Source of the DNA: Asaia platycodi JCM 25414
GTDB lineage: Bacteria; Pseudomonadota; Alphaproteobacteria; Acetobacterales; Acetobacteraceae
DNA: 40,650 nucleotides
Direction of reading: 5' to 3'
Assembly (NCBI RefSeq): GCF_000614545.1
Contig: NZ_BAKW01000025.1
Coordinates: 1 to 40,650, forward strand
The notes beneath the pieces were generated by a model, which saw only the letters and a program-made list of their open reading frames with translations, ran no database searches and was not told the origin of the DNA. A program made the position numbers and the translations under genes. The number at the start of each line of letters is the position of its first letter. The first letter of the stretch is position 1. This document shows positions 33,930-40,650 of this stretch, in pieces.

Positions 33930-34133
33930 TCAGAGACGATGACGTCTCCCTTTTACGCCGGCTGTCGATCTGGCTATCACATAGGCGACAGCGCATCCCC
34001 CGAGGGCAGCCAGGATCGACGTGTAGGCCGCACTCTCAGCGATAAAAGAAAAGCGCGGCGGTGCATGGGCTATTATCAATGAGAATTGAGCAGCGAAGAG
34101 TGCAGCAATGAAGATGCGCGGACCGGCGTCCAT
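33930..34133 (-). CDS. Small two-pass membrane protein, probable cargo gene
   Basis: ATG 34133 (MDAGPRIFIAALFAAQFSLI) follows TGGAGG at 8-base spacing, better than the upstream in-frame start. The product has 67 aa with two membrane segments (IFIAALFAAQFSLIIAHAPP and YTSILAALGGCAVAYVIARS) and a basic tail (KGRRHRL). It sits between the tail terminator and tail genes with its own candidate promoter before it and terminator after it, the usual moron arrangement. Proteins of this kind can alter the host envelope or exclude phages, but nothing here shows the role. Confidence 0.6.
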   Translation of the reverse strand: MDAGPRIFIAALFAAQFSLIIAHAPPRFSFIAESAAYTSILAALGGCAVAYVIARSTAGVKGRRHRL

Positions 34134-34165
34134 CGTTTTTTCCTCCATAAGCTCATGGAAGTAGA

Positions 34166-34194
34166 AAGCTAGAAGGCCGCGTATATCATGACAA
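34166..34194 (-). promoter_or_regulatory. Candidate promoter of the membrane cargo gene
   Basis: On the minus strand TTGTCA (34194-34189) is followed after 17 bases by TAGCTT (34171-34166). It lies just after the stop of the tail terminator gene, in an AT-rich patch, and 33 bases before the ATG. Confidence 0.4.
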
Positions 34195-34200
34195 ACTATT

Positions 34201-34638
34201 TCAATCTGATTCGCGGATTATTCGATCCTGATAGCGGTAACGGATCATCAGGCTCATGCTGATCCAGTTGCCGGTGGTGTCGGGATCGGGCGGGTAGAGG
34301 CTTTGCCCGTCGTAATAGAGGCCCTCGGGCCAAGGCAGCGCGTCGGCCTGCTGCGCGCGAAACATCGCGCTCATGGCCGTGCAGTGGGTCAGGGCATCGG
34401 GTGTCGAGATCCTGCCCACGCGCATCGTCAGATGCAGCGCGATCTCGCCTTCCTCTTCCATGGCGGTTTCACCCAGACCGAGGCGGTCAGACCGGCTGGT
34501 CTGGGCTTCCATGCGCCAATGGAGCGGAGGGCGGTCCCCTGGTGGCTGCATCAGCACATCGACCAGCGGGATGTTCTGCTTCTCCGCTGCAAGCGAAGCG
34601 CGGGCATAGGCGTCATTCCAGACAATTGCGGACAGCAT
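34201..34638 (-). CDS. Tail terminator/completion-like protein (145 aa)
   Basis: ATG 34638 (MLSAIVWNDAYARASLAAEK) overlaps the upstream stop (TAATG). The product is 145 aa, mixed alpha and beta, containing AEKQNIPLVDVLMQPPG, MEEEGEIALHLTMRVGRIST and NWISMSLMIRYRYQD. Small proteins with two beta strands and one helix at this point of HK97-type gene order cap the tail tube (tail terminator, as lambda gpU). No decisive motif is seen; the call relies on position, size and secondary-structure feel. Confidence 0.6.
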   Translation of the reverse strand: MLSAIVWNDAYARASLAAEKQNIPLVDVLMQPPGDRPPLHWRMEAQTSRSDRLGLGETAMEEEGEIALHLTMRVGRISTPDALTHCTAMSAMFRAQQADALPWPEGLYYDGQSLYPPDPDTTGNWISMSLMIRYRYQDRIIRESD

Positions 34639-34961
34639 TACGAGCCTCCCGAAGCGATAAGGGTCCAACCGCAAAGCGTGACCCGGTCATAAACCGGGCT
34701 GGCATCGGTCAGGGTGTAGGTTTTGAGCCCGTCACGCAGCTGATCGCCCGACCGAGGCGTGTAGCCGCTGCGTGCCGTTTCATCGGCGGTGATCTGGACG
34801 ATGAACGGGGCCTTGCCTGCGCCCTCGGCCAGCTGCGCCGCCTGCGGGGGCGGTGCATAGCCGGTGACGGTCAGGCTCTCTGAGAGATCGGCCCGGCTCA
34901 GCACCATGGATCGACCGGCCCGCAGGATCTGCCGCCTGCGTCGGCTTGCGCCCACGCTCAC
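34638..34961 (-). CDS. Head-tail joining/head closure protein
   Basis: It starts with GTG 34961 overlapping the stop of the connector gene (GTGA). The product has 107 aa, is basic at the N-terminus (GASRRRRQILRAGRSMVLSR) and then beta-rich (APFIVQITADETARSGYTP, LKTYTLTDASPVYDRVTLCG). Size and place between connector and tail terminator fit the small head-closure (stopper) proteins of HK97-type siphophages. It ends overlapping the next start. The family is inferred from gene order. Confidence 0.6.
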   Translation of the reverse strand: MSVGASRRRRQILRAGRSMVLSRADLSESLTVTGYAPPPQAAQLAEGAGKAPFIVQITADETARSGYTPRSGDQLRDGLKTYTLTDASPVYDRVTLCGWTLIASGGS

Positions 34962-35616
34962 GAAAGACCCGCCTGCGCATAGCGGGCAAGAATGGCTGCG
35001 GCATCGGGTGGCAGACCACCCAGGCTTGAATCAGGCGTGGCCCAGCTGCTCGCCCCCACGCCTTGCTCGCTTTCCGAACGCAGGAGCGGATCGCCGCGCT
35101 GCGCCGTGTAGAACAGGGCACGGGCCGTCGAGAGCGTGGCAGCGCGGATATCGGCGGGCACGGTGGAGGAGAGATCGTTGCCGTGACAGTCTTTCATACC
35201 CGGCACGATCCAGCCGCCCCTATAGGTCACGCGGTAGCGCCCCGGCCACCACCAGGCGCCTGCAGGGACGACGGGTAGAGCAGCCCGGATGATGCGCCGG
35301 ATTCCCAGCCATCCGGCCCTGGGTCGAGGGTAAACCCGTCCTGCGTCACGTCGACGATCGCGATCAGCGGCGTGACGGCCAGGGCGAGAGAAAGCCTGCG
35401 CTCGCCATCCCCGACGCGCAAGGTCTGGCGATACAGGCCCGCCAGAACCGGACGGCCCAGCATGGACTGAACGAGCGCCGTGGCCTGCGCCAGATACTCG
35501 CTCAGCGCCAGATCGCTGATCTGAGCGGCAGGCTCGCCCGACAGCTGCTCGCGCAACGCATCGAGCGACGCCAGGGTCAGCCCCTCGGCAGGGGCTTCGA
35601 GAATGATGAGCGTCAT
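34958..35616 (-). pseudogene. Head-tail connector (gp6-like), one frameshift
   Basis: ATG 35616 (MTLIILEAPAEGLTLASLDA) starts a helical protein with the gp6-like pattern of LREQL, then LALSEYLAQATALVQSMLGR and LYRQTLRV. Near 35270 the frame goes out; restoring one C (LLYPVVPAGAWW) continues PGRYRVTYRGGWIVPGM, the YRV-Y-AG-block of connector proteins, to a TGA at 34958, 219 aa. It forms the ring under the portal. The N-terminal half is helical, the C-terminal half conserved. Stop and next start overlap. Confidence 0.7.
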
Positions 35617-35630
35617 GGCGAAGCCCCCGA

Positions 35631-36835
35631 TCAGGCTTTCTTTGCCGCCGTGGCATCCGGCGGAAGGGTACCGGTGATGAAGGATTGCTGACGATAAACG
35701 ACGAGGCCGGTACGTTCTTCGATACGAACGGTGACCATGTTCTTCTCGAAATCGTCACCCACAGTGGCAACCTCGACCGCGACAGACTGCCGGTCGAAAA
35801 TCTGCGCACCGGTGGCAAAGGCACCCACCAGAAATCGCCCTGTCGGATCGTGTTGCTGACGACAACCGGTAGACCCCACAGGGACCGCGTCGCGACGGAT
35901 TGCGGGTCGCCGAGGACATAGCGGCCGATGCCGTCCTTGACGGAGGTGATACGAAACCAGTCGATCTCGTGCAGGACGATGCCGGTTGCCGGGTAGAGCG
36001 ACAGCGAAGCCTGCAGCATGGCCATCCGGATCGTATCGAGAGCGGCATCCGGGACTGCAAGACCGGCTGGCGCCGCGAAAGCTGTAGCCTGCTTCATGAG
36101 GCCAAGGATATTCGCCCCCGTCCCGTCGCCGTACATGAACTGGTATTCCTCGACCTGTTCCAGCCCCGCAACGCCCTGCGCATTGATGATCGAGACGAGT
36201 TCAGGAGCATCGTCGAGAGCTTGCTTCGAGGCCTTGAACAAGTGGGCGATGACCGCGACATTCGCCCGGCTGAGCTCGAAACTCATATCCGAATACGGCT
36301 TGGCCGCGCCTTCAGCGACCGGCGTGGCCTTATTGCTGAAGCTTTTCTGCCGTACGAATTCGATAATGGGTGACGAAGTCGCTCCGGAGGGGATGAGACT
36401 ACGCAAGGTGGGTTGCGGCAGGCGGATCATATCGATACCCGGCAAACGCATCGCAGGAATGAGGGATGTTCCGGCAGACGTCGTCGCGCCCATGGTGGCA
36501 GGCCCTGTCGTCAGCGCCTTTCGTTCCATCTCGGTCCTGACCCGCCCCTGAAATGAGGATTTGAGGTCGCGTGCCGCTTCGCTGGCCATGAACTCTTCGC
36601 CCAAGCTCAGAGGCCTGCTCTCGGCGTCGCCGCTACGGCGAGCTGTTTTCTGCTCGATATCGGCCAGGCGGGCCGAAAGCCCGTTCATCTCGGCCAAGGC
36701 CTTGTCTGCACTGGCTTTGGTTTCTTCCGTGACCCTGCCAAGGTTCTTCAGCTCGGCGGTGGAGGCCTCGGCAAAACGCTTGACCTCATCGGTCGCGGCC
36801 TTGAGTTCGCGGGCGGCCTGTTCGTAATCGGACAT
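35631..36835 (-). pseudogene. HK97-fold major capsid protein, one frameshift
   Basis: ATG 36835 gives MSDYEQAARELKAATDEVKR, a charged coiled coil (delta/scaffold domain, about residues 1-75) that the protease should remove, followed by the shell domain: PATMGATTSAGTSLIPAMRL, EFVRQKSFSNKATPVAEGAA, LRSLWGLPVVVSNTIRQGDF. The frame shifts near 35835; the next frame continues FLVGAFATGAQIFDRQSVAV and MVTVRIEERTGLVVYRQQSF to a stop at 35631. One restored base yields 401 aa, the family size. Without the last 80 residues the capsid could not close, so a working phage needs the corrected frame. Confidence 0.88.
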
Positions 36836-36850
36836 GGGGTTTTCCTCATG

Positions 36851-36873
36851 AAAAAGGGCGCTCGAGGCGCCCT
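36851..36873 (-). terminator. Intrinsic terminator between protease and capsid genes
   Basis: On the minus strand GGGCGCC-TCGA-GCGCCC is followed by five T's. It lies about 40 bases after the protease stop and about 16 bases before the capsid ATG. It may set capsid mRNA level or serve as a processing site. Confidence 0.65.
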
Positions 36874-36913
36874 GTTCCGTGTTCTGGATGGATAGTGAGA
36901 TGCGCCGGAGCGA

Positions 36914-37540
36914 TCAGCCTGACCGGCTGGCCCCACGCGGGTCGGCAGGGTGAATCTGGCGCGCGTTGCCTCGCTCAATGCCCGGCTGGCAGCGCGTATT
37001 TCTGCAATCAGCTCGGGAAGCTGCGGCTGCGGGATAAAAGCGCCTGCGCATCTCGAACACGCGGGCGAGAGCGTTTGACGGGTCGTCCACGAGGCTGACC
37101 TCGTGCAGGTTCACGGCCTTGATCTGACGGCGCGAGCCTTTCGGATCGGTGCCGAAAGTTGCGCCGTTCTTGCGTAAGGAAAAGCCGATGGAGAGGCCGC
37201 CGAGCGCGCCGTCCTTGACGAGCCCGTAAAGCCTGCGCCCGTAATCGGTATCCATGCCCGACAGACGCCCGCGCAGATGCAGGCCGTGCGCGTCTTCGCT
37301 TGCATCGTCCCACACGCCCACGGGTAGGCCGTCACCGCCCAGAATGCCGTGCATGACATGCATCGGAATGCTGCGCCCCTGCGCCTTGCGCTCGGCCAGC
37401 GTTTCGGCAAAGGCACCGGGCAGCACGATATCGCCATGCGCATCCTTGTGGCCGAACACGCTGCCATAGCCCTCGAAGCTGCCTTCGGGCGCGTTGGGGG
37501 CGAATTTCCACTCAAACGGGGCGGCGAGATACTCACTCAT
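36914..37540 (-). CDS. HK97-type prohead protease
   Basis: I chose the second ATG (37540, MSEYLAAPFEWKFAPNAPEG) because GGAG sits at better spacing; one more lies at 37546. The typical blocks are FEGYGSVFGHKDAHGDIVLP, IPMHVMHGILGG with the catalytic His (MHVMH), GGLSIGFSLRKNG and LHEVSLVDDPSNALARV with the active Ser in SIGF. It cuts the capsid delta domain during maturation. The last 35 residues (after RRRFYPA) look unnatural; another frame reads PQLPELIAEIRAASRALSEA, so a further one-base error may lie near 37035. It overlaps the portal stop by 8 bases. Confidence 0.85.
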   Translation of the reverse strand: MSEYLAAPFEWKFAPNAPEGSFEGYGSVFGHKDAHGDIVLPGAFAETLAERKAQGRSIPMHVMHGILGGDGLPVGVWDDASEDAHGLHLRGRLSGMDTDYGRRLYGLVKDGALGGLSIGFSLRKNGATFGTDPKGSRRQIKAVNLHEVSLVDDPSNALARVFEMRRRFYPAAAASRADCRNTRCQPGIERGNARQIHPADPRGASRSG

Positions 37541-38862
37541 TGTCATCTCCTGTCAGGTCTTTGCGGGGGCCTGGCGCTGGATCGTTACCGGGCGGACCCT
37601 GGCCACCCGAGCCGAACCCGGTGAGGGTGCGGGGCTTGCCGATATCGGTGAGCGGGATCATCTGGCCTGCACCATCAGCACCTCGCCGCCCGGCATGGGG
37701 GCCAGATTGTCATTGGCGCGAGCCTCGTTGACGGTCATCCAGCCCGAGCGGAGCGCGCTCTGCATGTAGCTGGCGCGTGCCGTGCTATCGCCACGCATGA
37801 GCGCATCGACATTGAACCGGGCGAAATACCGATCGCGCTCGGCAGGCGCGAGCAGGCAGCGCGAAACGGCCTGCTCAATGCGTTGCAGCCAGGGCATGAG
37901 ACCGTATTGCAGGAACCAGAGATTCATCTGCTCCAGCCCGGTGCCCCAGGCCGTGGATTTCTCCATGGCCCCGATCATGGCGGGCTGCACCCCGAACCAC
38001 CGGCAGAGCGTCGCAACGCCCAGCTGGCGGGTTTGCAGCAGCTGCAGATCCTCGGCCTTGAGCCCGATGCTTTCGACCTTCCAGCCGCCCTCGAGCAAAG
38101 GCGTTTTGCCCGCGTTCATCGCGCCTGAATAATCGGCCAGAATGGTCTTGGCCTGTTCCTTCTGCGGTATGGTCAGATAGGTCGGGGCAGAGATATAGGT
38201 CTGCGAGAGCAGCCCGTTTCTGAACATGCGCCCCGCCGTTTCCTCTGCGGCGAGTGCGGCCCCGATGGACTGCCGACCGGCCGTAAGCGGTGAAATGCCC
38301 ATGAGCCCGTCGAAACAGAAACCCTTGATGTGGAAGATGTCGCCCTCATCGAGCACGAGCGTCTTGCCCTGGTAGCTGTAGCGATAGACCAGCGCGCCGG
38401 TATTGGGGGCGCGTTGCACGGTCATGCGGTCGGGCCGCAGCGGGTTGAGCGCCACAATCTGCCCGTCACCACGCCGCATGATCTGGCGAAGCCATTGCCC
38501 CAGGCGAGGCAGCACGCAGCCATGCACGACCAGAACTCGATCGGCGTCATATCGGCATTGGGCGCGCGGGCCAGCACGCGATAAAGCGGATGATCGCGCG
38601 CCAAAGACGATTGCCCGTCGCCCTGCTGCTCGTGCAGCTTGAGCGGCATCGAGCCGATGGTCTCGGACAAAAGCCGGATGCACGCCCAGACCGTGTCGAG
38701 CTGGAGCGCGGTATCGACCGAGACGCTCTGGCCCGCAATGCTCGGCCCGCCCGCCATGAAAGCGCCTAGGCGCAGATCGGTCAGGGACACGCCCGTGAGG
38801 GACTGGAACGCCGCGCTTGCGGCCTTGTAGGCCATGCCGCGCAGTCTTGTGGCGATGCTCAT
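37533..38862 (-). pseudogene. HK97-family portal protein, two frameshifts
   Basis: The ATG at 38862 (MSIATRLRGMAYKAASAAFQ) overlaps the terminase stop (ATGA). Segments are WACIRLLSETIGSMPLKLHE, HPLYRVLARAPNADMTPIEF, then after a shift near 38488 MRRGDGQIVALNPLRPDRMT and GISPLTAGRQSIGAALAAEE, LQLLQTRQLGVATLCRWFGV. After a second shift near 37660 the end is MVQAQMIPLTDIGKP to a TGA at 37533. Two restored C's give 443 aa, the family size. The protein forms the dodecameric DNA gate at one capsid vertex. The protease gene begins inside its last codons. Confidence 0.88.
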
Positions 38863-40558
38863 ACGGCAATGATCCCGGTTGAGAGAAAGTCATCCATCCG
38901 GCCGCCACCGGGCGGCTCGGGGTTGCGGCTCATCAGCGTGACGGCATTGAGCAGCGCCATCAGCGGGTCGATCTTGAGATAGCCCGCCGCCTGTTTGGTG
39001 ATGATGATGGCATTGCCTCTCGGCTCCACCTTCGCGTTCGAGACAGCCCAGCCCATGATCGGCCGCGCACCGTGGCACAGCGTGCCATCCGCCAGCTTGC
39101 GCTCGGCGGTCTTGATGGCGCCCGAGAGCGTCCAGCCCTGCGAGATACCCACCACGCGCTCATGGGCAATGCCGATCTGGGCCAGCGCATCGACAATGGC
39201 GCCCACGCCCATCGGGTCGAGCCCCACGATCGCCAGCTTGTTGCTCTGGTCGATCGTGCCGAGTACCGCCACCAGCTGGTCGATATCGGTACCGGGCTCG
39301 GCCGTGATGACCAGATCGCCCTGCGTCTCGAAGTCACGCAGCTGGCTGGCCTCGCGCTTGCGCAGTGCGAGTACGCCCTCGAACACCCAGCTTTTCTGCC
39401 AGTGCAGCCACTGCCCGGTTATACGATCACGCCCCAGGACAGCGAGCGACAGCAGATCGTCGAGGCCGCCGCCGTCGATGCCCGCCACGATGACCTCGCA
39501 GCGTTCGATCAGGGCTTCGAGGGTCAGTGTGTCGTCGCCTGCGCCCTGCCAGTAATCGGCACCGACCCAGCGATCGGAGCGCAGGGCCAGGCCGATCTCG
39601 ACATTGAGATGTTGCGAGGCCCAGCTGGCCAGCTCGCCCACGCCTTTCTCGCGTGCGTCCTCATATTCGCGCTTGAGGCGATCCAGCGTGATCGACCGCC
39701 CCAGATTGGGCAGGACCATCGGCCAGTAGGCGGGATCTTCCCAGGGCGCGGCCTCGCCGGGCAGTTTCGAGGGCTGCTGGATATCAGGCGGCAATTCGTA
39801 CAGGACCGGCAGGACCGGCTGGAAGCGCTTGCCATCGCGTATCTCGCGGGCGCGGATCAGATCCTGCGCGAACACGCCTCTCGGTGGCCCGTCGCTCTGG
39901 GTGGTGATGATGGCCAGGAACGCCTCGGGCTGCGAGATCATGCCGCCGCGTATCTGGCGCATGACACTGCCCGCATCGTTGCGCATGGCGATGACATGCT
40001 GCTCATCGACCAGCACGCCTGCGGGCTTCACGCCGGTCATGACGTCTGGGCTGAACGCCTTGACCTGTAGTGTCGCCCCGGTCGTGCGGAAGGTCAGGCG
40101 CTTGAGATGCGTTTGCGCGTGGAACCGCTGCATCAGCGTGCGGTCGTTCTGCACCATGCCCAGCGCCTGGCTGAAGGCGAGATCAGCAATTTCCTTTGTA
40201 GGCGCGACGATCAGGAATTCTGCGTTCGGCCGCTCGTTGACGATCACGGCCGTCAGCATCAGCCCGGCGCCGTTAGTCGTCTTGCTGTTCTTTTTCGGCA
40301 CCAGAAGAAACAGTTCCTGGATGGCGCGCGCACCTGTGTTGGGATCGAGCGCGCCGAACAGGGCAGAGAGGATCTCGCGGAACCAGTCGCCGCAAGCTTC
40401 CGCCATGGCAGGAGTACCGGCACATCAGGAATGCGCAGCCGGTCGAAGCAGCGCACGGCCCGCGCCGCGAGTTCGGGATTGACTGGCTCGAGATCCGGCA
40501 GGAGAGACCGGCCAGCACGCAGGCGCGCTTCCCAGTCCTTCCGGCTCAGATCCAGCAT
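38859..40558 (-). pseudogene. Terminase large subunit, one frameshift
   Basis: ATG 40558 gives MLDLSRKDWEARLRAGRSLL. Near 40412 the frame shifts (restoring one C: VLPAMAEACGDWF) and continues to 38859, giving 566 aa. The ATPase has Walker-A-like LVPKKNSKTT and Walker-B-like PAGVLVDEQHVI. The nuclease part has VAGIDGGGLDDLLSLAVL with an acidic site and ends RMDDFLSTGIIAV. It packages DNA into proheads and cuts concatemers. It matches the HK97/lambda-like terminase-1 family. The stop overlaps the portal start. Confidence 0.9.
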
Positions 40559-40560
40559 GG

Positions 40561-40650
40561 TCAGTTCCTTCTGTTGATCGGGGGCAGATCGTCGCCCCAG
40601 CCGCTATCGAGGCCGGGCAGAGCGGGTTGATCGTCACGCGGGGCCGCGAG
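40561..40650 (-). CDS. C-terminal end of probable terminase small subunit
   Basis: The frame enters from the window edge and ends with PGLDSGWGDDLPPINRRN and a TGA at 40561, two bases before the terminase large subunit ATG. Only 29 residues are visible. The acidic, proline-containing tail and the position directly before the large subunit suggest a terminase small subunit, but no diagnostic domain is in view. Confidence 0.5.
   Translation of the reverse strand, partial: LAAPRDDQPALPGLDSGWGDDLPPINRRN

Noticed and set aside
39072..40070. Plus-strand frame (332 aa) opposite the terminase
   Set aside because: Terminase motifs on the minus strand explain the sequence; the reverse frame has no recognisable feature.
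1..40650. CRISPR arrays and tRNA or rRNA genes
   Set aside because: No regularly spaced repeats and no cloverleaf-like or rRNA-like sequence was found by reading both strands.

Overview
The window looks like accessory DNA of a GC-rich Gram-negative, probably an alphaproteobacterium and perhaps an acetic acid bacterium. This rests on base composition, HK97-type prophage gene style and a periplasmic lysozyme inhibitor; no housekeeping gene is present to prove it.

Four blocks are visible. (1) About 1-9520: a plasmid-like integrated element. It has an HTH protein cut by the window edge, a palindrome cluster ahead of a probable HUH (rolling-circle) Rep, two serine-resolvase-like genes (the first without its catalytic Ser), two long coiled-coil-rich proteins, an excisionase-like gene and a tyrosine integrase. 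(2) About 9747-15175: a restriction island. An EcoRII-like endonuclease is divergent from a C5-cytosine methyltransferase with an N-terminal HTH, followed by a Vsr mismatch endonuclease, two PD-(D/E)XK-like nuclease genes and a leftover tail of a second vsr. (3) 15203-40650: a prophage read almost wholly on the minus strand. In transcription order it runs terminase, portal, protease, capsid, connectors, tail tube, tail chaperones with a -1 slippery site, tape measure, tail tip, membrane/lysis genes, lysozyme, then a membrane protein, an unknown exported protein and an antirepressor. Two cargo genes interrupt the tail operon: a small membrane protein, and an inverted MliC/PliC-type lysozyme inhibitor. 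(4) About 17483-21510, inside the prophage lysis region: an AT-richer two-gene reverse transcriptase locus matching the defence system DRT type 3 (drt3a and drt3b). Downstream of drt3b is a candidate structured RNA carrying ACACACA, the kind of template reported for DRT3. I consider this the main discovery.

Many clearly phage-like genes are split by single-base frameshifts, mostly apparent one-base contractions in short runs (terminase, portal, capsid, connector, tail chaperone, tape measure three times, tail tip, lysozyme, resolvase, excisionase, two nucleases). The protein remains recognisable on both sides of each break. Sequencing error is therefore at least as likely as real decay, and these genes may be intact in the organism. 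The restriction enzyme, methyltransferase, vsr, integrase and both reverse transcriptases have uninterrupted frames.
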